Counted from the stretch's first letter, positions 1 to 6,822 are shown. The stretch: 10,725 nt of DNA from JABMMZ01 sp964505065 (GCA_964505065.1 CAZDGF010000076.1:1-10725); one strand, 5' to 3'. Notes: generated from the sequence alone by a model not told the origin. Numbers and translations are program-made.

Positions 1-53
1 CTAAATCAAATAGTTCAATTTTTCAAATCTCCTATTGATTAATTTGGGTTTAA
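1..53 (-). repeat. Truncated copy A of a dispersed inverted-repeat element
   Basis: This stretch is the reverse complement of positions 6393-6445 with one visible mismatch (C at 29). It ends at the same terminal motif, AATTTGGGTTTAA (41-53), that closes the full copy. Only the left half of the element is present because the window begins inside it. It lies about 190 bp upstream of valS. Nothing suggests that it codes for protein, and no other gene or site is evident between it and valS apart from possible promoter boxes. Confidence 0.85.
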
Positions 54-242
54 TGCATTGAGTATTGCATTTGGTAGGTTTTTTTCTTGCTTTTTAATAT
101 TTTACTACTTCTGAATTGTTTTACAAACTTTGCCAAGCTCAACATCCGATAAAACAATTCAACAACCATTTTCATTTGCAATAGCAAATAATAAAACAAT
201 ATTTCTACCACTATTGCAAACTAATTTCTATTTTTGCACTTT

Positions 243-2924
243 ATGGAACTCGATAAGCATTATAATCCCCAACAGGTTGAAGACAAATGGTACAATTACT
301 GGCTGCAAAACAATCTTTTCGACTCAACACCAGATGAGCGCGAGCCTTATACCATAGTTATTCCTCCCCCCAATGTTACAGGGGTATTGCACATGGGGCA
401 CATGCTAAACAATACCATACAAGATATACTTATACGCAAAGCGCGTATGGAAGGTAAAAATGCTTGCTGGGTGCCTGGAACCGACCATGCAAGCATAGCA
501 ACAGAAGCCAAAGTTGTAAAAATGTTGGCAGAACAAGGCATTAAAAAATCGGATATTACAAGAGAAGAGTTTTTGAAACACGCTTGGAACTGGAAAGAAA
601 AATATGGCGGTATAATACTTGAACAACTTAAAAAATTAGGCGCAAGTTGCGATTGGAAACGCACACGCTTTACAATGGAAGAAGATTTGAGCAATGCTGT
701 TATAGATGTTTTTATCAAATTATACAACGATGGCTTAATATACAGAGGCACTAAAATAGTGAATTGGGACCCCGCAGGTAAAACCACTTTGAGCGATGAG
801 GAGGTTATTTTTAAAGAAACCAATAGCCAATTGGTATATGTTATTTATCCTTTTTCTGAAAATACAAAGGCAGCTTTAAATATTACAGAAATTGGCTTAT
901 CTGTGGCTACCACACGCCCCGAAACCATAATGGGCGATGTGGCAATATGCGTGCATCCTGATGACGAACGCTACAAATATTTGATTGGGCAAACGGTATT
1001 AGTGCCTATTGTAAACCGTGAAGTAAAAATTATTGCAGATGATTATATTGATATTGAATTTGGAACAGGCTGCCTAAAAGTAACTCCTGCTCACGATGAA
1101 AACGATTATAATATTGGTAAAAAACACAATCTTGAAGTAATAGATGTATTAACAGACGATGGCAAAATACACGAAAGAGCGGGTGTTTATGAAGGCTTAG
1201 ATAGATTTGCTTGTAGAAAACAAATTATCAAAGATATAGAAGCGCAAGGTTTAATTGCTAAAATTGAACAAATAAAAAACACCGTAGGGCATAGCGAAAG
1301 AACAGATGCTGTGATTGAGAAAAAAATTAGTACCCAATGGTTTGTAAATATGCAGGAGTTTATGAAAAGCTATCCCCAATCGCTTACAGCCGTTATGGAT
1401 GATGAAATTCAGTTTCATCCTGCAAAGTTTAAAAACACTTACAAGCATTGGCTTGAAAATATAAAAGATTGGAACATAAGCCGCCAATTATGGTGGGGGC
1501 AGCGCATACCTGCTTGGTACAATGAAAAAGGCGAGTTTGCAGTGGCTAAAACGGAGGAAGAAGCGAGGCAAATCCTAAATAGCCTCATCCTAAATCCTTC
1601 TCCACAGGAGAAGGACTTGAATACAAAGCTAACCCAAGATGAAGATGTATTAGACACTTGGTTTAGCAGTTGGCTATGGCCCATGAGTGTATTTGATGCT
1701 TTTAAAGAAGGCGATAAAAAAGATTACAATTATTATTACCCCACGCAAGATTTGGTAACAGGTCCTGATATTATCTTTTTTTGGGTAGCCAGAATGGTAA
1801 TGGCAGGCTATGCCTTTAATGGGCAGAAACCATTTAGCAATGTTTATTTTACAGGTATTGTTAGAGATAAGCAACGTAGAAAAATGAGCAAATCTTTAGG
1901 CAATAGCCCCGACCCATTAGATTTAATAGCCAAATACGGAGCCGATGCCACGCGCATGGGCTTACTATTGAGCGCACCTGCTGGCAACGATATTTTATAT
2001 GATGAAACCCTAATAGAACAAGGCAGGAATTTTACCAGTAAAATATGGAATGCTTATAGATTAATTAATGGCTGGGAAGTAAAACAAGACAGTGAAATAA
2101 ATGTAGAAATTATAACCTCAAATCAATTGGCAAACGCTTGGTTTAATAGCAAATTTGCAGAAGCTACAAATACCATTCACGAGCTATTTAAAGATTATAA
2201 ATTGAGCGATGCTTTAATGACAACATACAAACTTGTGTGGGACGATTTTTGCTCTTGGTATTTAGAAATGGTAAAGCCTGCGTATGGCTCGCCTATTAAT
2301 GAAAGTACATTGGCAGAAATAAAACAAAATTTTGAAAAAATATTGGCATTACTGCATCCATTTATGCCTTTTATTACCGAAGAATTACACCATGCCTTGC
2401 ACGAAGGCAAACCAGAAAAAGCCATTGTAATAAGTGCATTTCCAAAGGCAAATAATGCAGCAACAATTATTACTTCGACAAGCTCAGTAAGCGATAAGGC
2501 ATTAACCATTATTTCTGAAATTCGCAATATTCGCAATAGCAAAGGTATTTCACCTAAAATAGCTTTGGCATTAATTATTAAAACTGAAAACATAGAAAGT
2601 TACCAAGCTTGGGAAAGCATTATCCGTAAAATAGCCAATATAAGTACAATAACCTATAATGCCGCTAAACTTACGCAATGTATAAGCGCATTAGCTGGTA
2701 CAGATGAGCTTTATATTCCTTATGAAGAAGAAATAAACGAGGAAGAAGACCAAAAGAAAAAAGCCGAAGAATTGGCTTATTTACAAGGCTTTTTAAAAAG
2801 CGTAGAAGCTAAATTAAGTAACGAAAAATTTGTAGCCAATGCCAAACCAGAGGTTATAGCAATTGAACGCCAAAAAAAGGCAGATGCAGAGGAAAAGATT
2901 AGATTGTTGATGCAAAATAATTAA
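243..2924 (+). CDS. valS: Valyl-tRNA synthetase
   Basis: This class Ia aminoacyl-tRNA synthetase charges tRNA-Val with valine in the cytoplasm and hydrolyses mischarged Thr-tRNA. The 893-residue product has a HIGH-type motif HMGH (50-53) after PPPNVTG, the CP1 editing-domain motif TTRPET (223-228), QDEDVLDTWFSS (465-476), GPDIIFFWVARM (507-518) and KMSKS (547-551). An anticodon-binding domain follows, and then a Lys/Glu-rich C-terminal coiled coil (about 828-893) typical of bacterial ValRS. I chose ATG 243 because the in-frame TTG at 234 adds only three residues. A TATTTTTG box at 229-236 matches the Bacteroidota -7 consensus but would make the message almost leaderless; AAACTTTG at 125-132 is a weaker alternative. 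Residues 447-459 are encoded by a palindromic sequence that looks like an in-frame repeat insertion, in the variable linker before QDED. The gene appears intact and functional. Confidence 0.97.
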   Translation: MELDKHYNPQQVEDKWYNYWLQNNLFDSTPDEREPYTIVIPPPNVTGVLHMGHMLNNTIQDILIRKARMEGKNACWVPGTDHASIATEAKVVKMLAEQGIKKSDITREEFLKHAWNWKEKYGGIILEQLKKLGASCDWKRTRFTMEEDLSNAVIDVFIKLYNDGLIYRGTKIVNWDPAGKTTLSDEEVIFKETNSQLVYVIYPFSENTKAALNITEIGLSVATTRPETIMGDVAICVHPDDERYKYLIGQTVLVPIVNREVKIIADDYIDIEFGTGCLKVTPAHDENDYNIGKKHNLEVIDVLTDDGKIHERAGVYEGLDRFACRKQIIKDIEAQGLIAKIEQIKNTVGHSERTDAVIEKKISTQWFVNMQEFMKSYPQSLTAVMDDEIQFHPAKFKNTYKHWLENIKDWNISRQLWWGQRIPAWYNEKGEFAVAKTEEEARQILNSLILNPSPQEKDLNTKLTQDEDVLDTWFSSWLWPMSVFDAFKEGDKKDYNYYYPTQDLVTGPDIIFFWVARMVMAGYAFNGQKPFSNVYFTGIVRDKQRRKMSKSLGNSPDPLDLIAKYGADATRMGLLLSAPAGNDILYDETLIEQGRNFTSKIWNAYRLINGWEVKQDSEINVEIITSNQLANAWFNSKFAEATNTIHELFKDYKLSDALMTTYKLVWDDFCSWYLEMVKPAYGSPINESTLAEIKQNFEKILALLHPFMPFITEELHHALHEGKPEKAIVISAFPKANNAATIITSTSSVSDKALTIISEIRNIRNSKGISPKIALALIIKTENIESYQAWESIIRKIANISTITYNAAKLTQCISALAGTDELYIPYEEEINEEEDQKKKAEELAYLQGFLKSVEAKLSNEKFVANAKPEVIAIERQKKADAEEKIRLLMQNN
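1572..1617 (+). repeat. Palindromic repeat-like insert inside valS
   Basis: TCCTTCTCC (1595-1603), ACA, GGAGAAGGA (1607-1615) form a perfect 9-bp hairpin within the coding frame. It is preceded by a 9-bp direct repeat, ATCCTAAAT at 1572-1580 and 1587-1595, read as ILN-SL-ILN. The hairpin is translated as NPSPQEKDL. It falls in the linker between the catalytic body and the QDEDVLDTWF motif, where family members vary. The flanking CCTAAATCC...GGACTT pattern resembles palindromic sequences dispersed in Bacteroidota genomes; that resemblance is from memory and was not searched. Confidence 0.55.
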
Positions 2925-2986
2925 ATTTCGCCTACTAAATTATACAATAACAATTAGGCATTAATTTTTTATTACGCTATTGGCAT

Positions 2987-2994
2987 TATCTTTG
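2987..2994 (+). promoter_or_regulatory. Bacteroidota-type -7 box upstream of the MCE gene
   Basis: TATCTTTG fits the TAnnTTTG -7 consensus exactly and lies 23 nt before the ATG at 3018, giving a plausible short 5' UTR. No TTG/TTTG -33 box is seen at the expected 17-23 nt spacing. It suggests that the MCE gene has its own promoter and does not rely only on valS read-through. Confidence 0.45.
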
Positions 2995-3017
2995 CCCAAT
3001 AGTATTAATTACAACTT

Positions 3018-3989
3018 ATGGCATTTAAAGTATCTAACGAAACCAAAGTAGGCGCACTTGCAGCCATTGCTATTACATTTTTAGTATTAGGCTATAATTT
3101 TTTATCGGGGCGTGGTAGTTTATTTTCTAAAACAAGAACCTTAAATGTAGTGCTGCCAGATGTTACAGAAATAAGTACTTCTACACCTGTGCTATACAAA
3201 GGCAAAAAAGTGGGCAATGTTACCGATATAGAAATGAACCCCAATCAAATAGACTTTAAAGTGTATTTTGATATTACAGAAGATATAGACATTCCTGTAA
3301 ACTCATCTGTAAAATTATCTTCGGCATTGCTGGGTGGCAAAGCCCTAAATTTAACCAAAAGCGTAGAAACCGCTTTAACACAAAATGGCGCTACGCTTAT
3401 ATCTGTAGCCGATACCAGCTTAATGGAATCTATGGGCAATGTGCTAAAACCTTTGAACAAAAAAATAAGCAGTATTGTACAATCTTTAGATAGCCTGCTT
3501 GCCAATGGCGAACTGAACCAATCTATGGCATCGTTAAATGCCAGTTTAAAATCGTTTACACGCACAAGTAATAATGCCTCTATTTTATTGGAGCAAAATA
3601 TGCCCAAGCTTACCAATATTTTAAACAATGTAGAAAGTATTTCTGCCAATTTAAAAAATAACAACGATAAAATATCGCTTATTGTTAGCAACCTTAAAAC
3701 CACAAGCGATAATATAGCCGCAGCCAAAATTAAAGAAACTGTGGAAAGTGCCAACAATGCCTTGGTACAAGTTAGCAGCATAATGGAAAAAATAAACAAA
3801 GGCGATGGTACTTTAGGCTTATTGGTAAACGATAAGCAATTGTACAACAACTTAAACAAAACCGCTTTGGATTTAGATGCAGTTTTGAAAGATTTAAACC
3901 AATTTCCTGCCAAATACATACCTATTCCTTTTACCAAAAAACAAAGAAGTAAGGCAATGGATGCGAGCGATAAAGCTAATACGAAGTAG
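3018..3989 (+). CDS. MCE/MlaD-family lipid-transport substrate-binding protein
   Basis: MlaD-type proteins are anchored in the inner membrane, form hexameric rings in the periplasm and shuttle lipids between the membranes with an MlaE permease and MlaF ATPase. This 323-residue protein has an N-terminal transmembrane segment (about 12-29), an MCE domain (about 40-115, with PVLYKGKKVGNVTDIE and an SSALLGGKALNL strand), then a long helical region (about 140-300). The GDGTLGLLVNDKQLYNNLN stretch (262-280) is a recurrent C-terminal motif in Bacteroidota members. The start follows a good -7 box and gives a normal N terminus. It lies 93 bp after valS. No mlaE or mlaF partner is in the window, so the permease and ATPase must be encoded elsewhere. 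Substrate specificity cannot be read from sequence. Confidence 0.9.
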   Translation: MAFKVSNETKVGALAAIAITFLVLGYNFLSGRGSLFSKTRTLNVVLPDVTEISTSTPVLYKGKKVGNVTDIEMNPNQIDFKVYFDITEDIDIPVNSSVKLSSALLGGKALNLTKSVETALTQNGATLISVADTSLMESMGNVLKPLNKKISSIVQSLDSLLANGELNQSMASLNASLKSFTRTSNNASILLEQNMPKLTNILNNVESISANLKNNNDKISLIVSNLKTTSDNIAAAKIKETVESANNALVQVSSIMEKINKGDGTLGLLVNDKQLYNNLNKTALDLDAVLKDLNQFPAKYIPIPFTKKQRSKAMDASDKANTK

Positions 3990-3991
3990 GG

Positions 3992-4573
3992 CTAAAAATT
4001 AAACCCAAAACCAGCATATATAGGCAGGCTGCTTATTTCTTTGCTATTTATGGGTACAATAATTAAAGGCACATTTACAATAAAAACATTGGCTTGGGCT
4101 TTTAGCTTTAATTGAACGCTGCTGTAATAAAAGCCAATGGTTTTTAAACCATATATTTTTTCTAAAAATTGGTAATTGCCCATAGCAAAGGCGTTGCGCC
4201 AACAGAGTTTAAAACTGATATTGCCCAAATCGCCACTAAGCTTGGCAAGGCTATTAAAACCAATATCGGTACTTAGGGTGCTTTTTTCAAATACATTGCC
4301 TGTATTTATTACGGTGCTTATGCGTGGGTTAAAACTAAAGCCTACAAAATCGTTATGCGGTTTAAAAATAGACTGGCAAAGAATGGGTGTTTCCCACTCG
4401 CCACAAAAATTGCCTATGCCATTAAACAAACTATGAACCGCCAAAAGCGTATCTTTTTTAGCCACAATTATACTTGTGCCAATGCTTATGCGTGTATTGC
4501 CTATATAATCTACCACCAAGCTATTGCTAATGCTGCCTGTTTGCCCTTGCATAGGCACAGACACCTGCGCCAT
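3992..4573 (-). CDS. Outer-membrane beta-barrel-like protein, probably 5'-truncated
   Basis: I do not recognise the family. The product (193 residues from ATG 4573; a TTG at 4585 adds four) is rich in alternating polar/hydrophobic strands and ends in AGFGFNF, a C-terminal aromatic signature common in outer-membrane barrels. It has no signal peptide, which such a protein would need. The same frame stays open and coding-like upstream (SLKHTFFDYKQDSLRS just before the start) to a stop at 4715-4717, yet holds no ATG. I infer that this is the 3' part of a larger gene whose 5' end was lost. A 12-bp direct repeat, AAGATTTATAAA, at 4634-4645 and 4700-4711 marks a possible junction. The stop is 2 nt from the MCE gene's stop, tail to tail, with no terminator between. 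It could instead be a short intact gene starting at the TTG. Confidence 0.55.
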   Translation of the reverse strand: MAQVSVPMQGQTGSISNSLVVDYIGNTRISIGTSIIVAKKDTLLAVHSLFNGIGNFCGEWETPILCQSIFKPHNDFVGFSFNPRISTVINTGNVFEKSTLSTDIGFNSLAKLSGDLGNISFKLCWRNAFAMGNYQFLEKIYGLKTIGFYYSSVQLKLKAQANVFIVNVPLIIVPINSKEISSLPIYAGFGFNF

Positions 4574-4722
4574 ACGGCTACGCAAGCTATCTTGTTTATA
4601 ATCAAAAAAGGTGTGTTTGAGGGACTGGCTTTTAAGATTTATAAAACATAGATTTATTAGTCCACATAAAATGTGCTGATATATTTTATTAGTTTGAATA
4701 AGATTTATAAAGTTTTATAAAA

Positions 4723-4755
4723 AACCAATTCTGGAGGTAATCTTCAGAATTGGTT
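4723..4755 (-). terminator. Rho-independent terminator for the Cys-rich protein operon
   Basis: AACCAATTCTG (4723-4733) and CAGAATTGGTT (4745-4755) form a perfect 11-bp stem with an 11-nt loop. Read on the minus strand, the stem runs directly into TTTTTTAT, so termination is expected in that direction. On the plus strand it is followed by AATAG, with no T run. It lies about 86 nt past the stop of the 37-residue ORF. Confidence 0.7.
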
Positions 4756-4840
4756 AATAGATAATTAAGATATAATCACAATTTATTTTCTTTATAAAAT
4801 AAAGTCGTTCAAAGTAAGATTAAGAAAACTTTTCTAATTA

Positions 4841-4954
4841 TTAAAATGGAAAAAAATGCATTATCCTTGCAACTGCTAAGTATATTATTACAATTGTAAG
4901 TAAAACATAAAAAAAGTTTTTTATATTTAATTTTTCATTATTCATATTTTTCAT
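4841..4954 (-). CDS. Small single-helix membrane peptide (37 aa), candidate partner of the Cys-rich protein
   Basis: This short frame begins with ATG only 5 nt after the stop codon of the upstream secreted Cys-rich protein, a spacing that allows translational coupling. It encodes 37 residues: a polar Asn/Lys N terminus (MKNMNNEKLNIKN), one strongly hydrophobic segment of about 16 residues (FFYVLLTIVIIYLAVA) and a short tail ending RIMHFFPF. One inner-membrane helix is the obvious prediction. ATG 4945 is an alternative start three codons in. No family is recognised. Its position, size and topology resemble small immunity or accessory peptides of secreted antimicrobial systems, but this is inference from layout only. 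The AT-rich composition means a chance frame cannot be excluded. Confidence 0.5.
   Translation of the reverse strand: MKNMNNEKLNIKNFFYVLLTIVIIYLAVARIMHFFPF
4888..4899. repeat. 12-bp perfect palindrome
   Basis: TTACAATTGTAA is a perfect dyad within the 37-residue ORF. It may be chance in AT-rich DNA or an operator-like site. No second copy was noticed near the regulator gene. Confidence 0.3.
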
Positions 4955-4959
4955 TAAAC

Positions 4960-5640
4960 TTAATAATTTCCTTGTGAATAATTAACTAAGTATTCCTGCC
5001 ATCCAGTTGCCGAAGCGGGGACACAATTAGGATGAGCTTTGTCATTTGAATCTGCACATGCACCTGCAACATTAGCACATAATGAAGAACCTGCTAGAAA
5101 ACATCCAAAAAATCCAAAGGTTGTACCTGTGCATACAGCTGCTGCTGCAAGTATACAGAGTTGTAATACTAAAATACAATCTGCTTGTCCTTGTTTATAC
5201 CCTTTACACGGATCATAATTTGGCGCGCCAGCTACATCTCCATATCCTAAATCATTAGAAGTTACATTTATAATATTATTGTGATTTGATGTATCATTCA
5301 TTATTGCAGCATAATTATTGTTATTCAATATTCCAAAGCTATTGCTTAATTTATTAGCAAAAGCTAAAAGTACGGGATTATTTGATACTAAAGTGCTTTT
5401 TTCTTCATTACTAATATTCATGTGAAGAATAACTTGTAAATCATGGAAAGCTGTTGCTCCCATATTGTTGTATTCCAAAAGCATTGAAGATACTGCGTGT
5501 CCACAAGCATTTATATTCTCGTTCGTAATTTGAGCTTTTGTAGATATGCTTAAGAAAGTACTAAAGAATAAAGTTAAAATTAATTTTTTACTCACATTTT
5601 TAATTGTTAGTAGTGAGCAATTGTGATTTTTTGGGTTCAT
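4960..5640 (-). CDS. Secreted cysteine-rich hypothetical protein, bacteriocin-like C-terminal domain
   Basis: I do not recognise a named family. The 226-residue product has a signal peptide (KKLILTLFFSTFLSISTKA, about 18-36, then Q), so it should be exported. An Asn/Ser-rich middle region (about 40-140) follows, with one Cys (46). The C-terminal domain has eight Cys at 145, 155, 162, 170, 180, 188, 195 and 206, spaced 10, 7, 8, 10, 8, 7 and 11. It includes a hydrophobic Ala/Gly segment (156-193). That arrangement, a spacer region followed by a compact Cys-rich hydrophobic C-terminal domain, recalls halocin C8-type precursors, although no homology is shown. ATG 5640 leaves a long n-region; GTG at 5595 (residue 16) would give a more typical signal peptide. 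The gene is followed at 5 nt by a 37-residue membrane-peptide frame and then a terminator. A divergent XRE regulator gene starts about 245 bp away. Confidence 0.7.
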   Translation of the reverse strand: MNPKNHNCSLLTIKNVSKKLILTLFFSTFLSISTKAQITNENINACGHAVSSMLLEYNNMGATAFHDLQVILHMNISNEEKSTLVSNNPVLLAFANKLSNSFGILNNNNYAAIMNDTSNHNNIINVTSNDLGYGDVAGAPNYDPCKGYKQGQADCILVLQLCILAAAAVCTGTTFGFFGCFLAGSSLCANVAGACADSNDKAHPNCVPASATGWQEYLVNYSQGNY

Positions 5641-5657
5641 TTTTTATATTTATTTTT

Positions 5658-5822
5658 TTAAAATTTTGTTTGCCTACTCTTACCTTTTTCAGCTTGCAGG
5701 GTATCGAGGTCAGGGTTGCTTATATTATTGGGTGCGCCTTCCAAAAAAATAAAGTTCTGCCTTTCAACGGTTACAAATATCAAAGCATTGAAAAGGAATA
5801 TCAAAGGAATAAAAAATAAATA
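5658..5822 (-). pseudogene. Remnant of a protein gene, C-terminal fragment
   Basis: A minus-strand frame stays open for about 54 codons, from a stop at 5823-5825 to the stop at 5658-5660, but has no ATG. The translated stretch reads like a real protein end: a hydrophobic run (IPLIFLFNALIFVTVE), then RQNFIFLEGAPNNISNPDL and a charged tail ending EKGKSRQTKF. The 5669-5770 part is visibly less AT-rich than its surroundings, as expected for former coding DNA. It sits 17 bp upstream of the Cys-rich protein start on the same strand. It may be debris of a gene disrupted when this region was rearranged. The family is unknown. A short gene with a non-ATG start is possible but less likely. Confidence 0.35.
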
Positions 5823-5885
5823 TTATTCCCAAATTATTTTTTTAATATTCAAAAAAAAGGAATATAATTGTAATTGTTTACTATT

Positions 5886-6320
5886 ATGGAAAATAAAGAT
5901 TTTATACTTGAAAATATTGTTAATATAAGAACTACTAAAGGAATAGCACAAAAGCAAATTGAAGATGTGCTTGGCATAAAACAAGGCACATATTCCAAAC
6001 TTGAAAACGGAAAAATTGAAAATTATTTTCATTATTTGCCAAAAATAGCCCAAGCTTTGGGTGTTTCTTTTTACGAATTGGTTAAAAATGAAGCCAAAAT
6101 AAACCAAACCAATAACTATCAAAAAGGCGGTACAGCTTTACACATAGAAGAGGGCAATAAAAATATGGCTGAAAAGGTAATAGGCAAATGCGAAGAAACA
6201 ATAGAAATACTAAAAGACTCTATTACTCAACTAAAGCAAGATAGAGATAACTACAAGCGCAAATACGAAGCTATGAAAGCCAAAGTACAAGAACTTGAAA
6301 AGAAAATTAAAAGCAAATAG
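5886..6320 (+). CDS. XRE-family helix-turn-helix regulator with C-terminal coiled coil
   Basis: This is a predicted DNA-binding transcription factor of 144 residues. Residues 8-66 form a Cro/C1-type HTH (NIRTTKGIAQKQIEDVLGI, then the recognition helix around KQGTYSKLENGK, then LPKIAQALGVSFYELV). A linker follows, and residues 94-143 form a Lys/Glu heptad-rich coiled coil (MAEKVIGKCEETIEILKDSI onward) suited to dimerisation or partner binding. This layout is common among Bacteroidota XRE regulators. I chose ATG 5886; a TTG at 5874 would add four residues. No clear -7 box is visible. It is divergent from the Cys-rich secreted protein gene and may control it, though no shared operator was found. 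It ends at a strong terminator. Confidence 0.85.
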   Translation: MENKDFILENIVNIRTTKGIAQKQIEDVLGIKQGTYSKLENGKIENYFHYLPKIAQALGVSFYELVKNEAKINQTNNYQKGGTALHIEEGNKNMAEKVIGKCEETIEILKDSITQLKQDRDNYKRKYEAMKAKVQELEKKIKSK

Positions 6321-6352
6321 TTCTTAATTTTATAAACTAAATTACACCACAT

Positions 6353-6379
6353 AAAAAGGCAGCCCCAAGCTGCCTTTTT
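6353..6379 (+). terminator. Rho-independent terminator of the XRE regulator
   Basis: AAAAAGGCAGC (6353-6363), loop CCCAA, GCTGCCTTTTT (6369-6379) form a perfect 11-bp stem ending in a run of T, 33 nt after the stop codon. The A/T-symmetric arms could also stop minus-strand transcripts. Confidence 0.9.
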
Positions 6380-6392
6380 TTATGCCAAAGCC

Positions 6393-6547
6393 TTAAACCC
6401 AAATTAATCAATAGGAAATTTGAAAAATTGAACTATTTGATTTAGTTGGGATTAACCCCGATTTAAAAAATGCAATTATGTTTTGTAAAAACATGATTTG
6501 CAATTTGTTATTCGATTCAGCAATGCTATTGCTGAATTTGGGTTCAA
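6393..6547 (+). repeat. Full copy B of a 155-bp MITE-like element with terminal inverted repeats
   Basis: The element begins with TTAAACCCAAATT (6393-6405) and ends with AATTTGGGTTCAA (6535-6547), which are inverted repeats of 13 bp with one mismatch. Its left part recurs inverted at 1-53 and its right part recurs inverted at 10642-10725. Inside are two hairpins: GCAATTATGTTT/AAACATGATTTGC (6472-6501, one bulge and one G-T) and a perfect 10-bp stem ATTCAGCAAT/ATTGCTGAAT (6515-6537, loop GCT). It encodes no protein. A non-autonomous mobile or REP-like element is the likely class; no transposase or clear target duplication is visible here. Confidence 0.8.
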
Positions 6548-6569
6548 CTCAAAGATAAAAATATTTTAC

Positions 6570-6650
6570 AAAAAAAAGCCCCTGCTTTACAGCAAGGGCT
6601 TTTTTTAAACTATTTAAAAACAAATTTTCTGTTACGAAAACTTAATTTCA
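6570..6650 (-). ncRNA. Candidate small RNA, unit 1
   Basis: A minus-strand promoter (TTTG, 20-nt spacer, TATTTTTG) is followed 47 nt later by a strong hairpin with eight T, predicting an RNA of about 80 nt. The unit is a diverged duplicate of the one at about 6823-6907: both begin TATTTTTGTATTGAA and share the AAATTTGTTT / AAGTTTGTTT region. No conserved reading frame was found in the two copies. Ends are estimates. It could instead be a duplicated promoter-terminator remnant with no function. Confidence 0.4.
6571..6606 (-). terminator. Hairpin with T-tract, unit 1
   Basis: Left arm AAAAAAAGCCCCTGCT (6571-6586), loop TTAC, right arm AGCAAGGGCTTTTTTT (6591-6606). The single non-Watson-Crick position is C-A on the plus strand but G-U on the minus strand, and a run of eight T follows on the minus strand. 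This is best read as a minus-strand terminator, although the symmetric A/T arms may work both ways. Confidence 0.75.
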
Positions 6651-6653
6651 ATA

Positions 6654-6685
6654 CAAAAATAAATATTTTTTTATAATACCCCAAA
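6654..6685 (-). promoter_or_regulatory. Bacteroidota consensus promoter for candidate small RNA unit 1
   Basis: On the minus strand, TTTG (6682-6685) is followed after 20 nt by TATTTTTG (6654-6661). This matches the primary-sigma -33 TTTG and -7 TAnnTTTG boxes with a standard spacer, and is the best complete promoter match in the window. No protein gene lies downstream on that strand. Confidence 0.5.
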
Positions 6686-6757
6686 GCCCTGCATAAATGC
6701 AAGGCTTTGGGATTATGAAATAACAAACACTTGGCTTTAAGCACTAAAGCAAAATGT
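6680..6757 (-). ncRNA. Candidate small RNA, middle unit
   Basis: A TATATTTG box (6762-6769, minus strand, exact TAnnTTTG) is followed 50 nt later by a 14-bp hairpin, CCCAAAGCCCTGCA (6680-6693) / TGCAAGGCTTTGGG (6698-6711), with one G-U on the minus strand. Spacing and hairpin core match the flanking units. There is no -33 TTG and no clean T run, so this is the weakest of the three and may be a decayed copy. Confidence 0.25.
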
Positions 6758-6794
6758 AATGCAAATATACAAATATTTTAGCAATGTATTAATT

Positions 6795-6815
6795 GCCCCC
6801 TGCTTTAGCAGGGGC
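6795..6815. terminator. GC-rich hairpin between units
   Basis: GCCCC-CTGCT (6795-6804), TT, AGCAGGGGC (6807-6815) form a stem with one bulged C. It shares the CTGCT/AGCAGG core of the neighbouring hairpins but lacks a T run on either strand. It may back up termination of the unit closer to purA. Confidence 0.4.
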
Positions 6816-6822
6816 ATACTAT

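Noticed and set aside
130..357. Plus-strand open frame of 75 codons overlapping the valS start
   Set aside because: It starts without ATG, overlaps valS out of frame, and has the composition of AT-rich non-coding DNA; it is not a credible gene.
3245..3937. Long minus-strand frame opposite the MCE gene
   Set aside because: It is antisense to a well-supported coding sequence, and its Leu/Ser-rich composition is what the complement of that gene would give.
4176..4651. Plus-strand open frames opposite the outer-membrane-like gene
   Set aside because: The minus-strand frame has strand-like periodicity and a barrel-type C terminus; the plus frames are short, overlapping and without signature.
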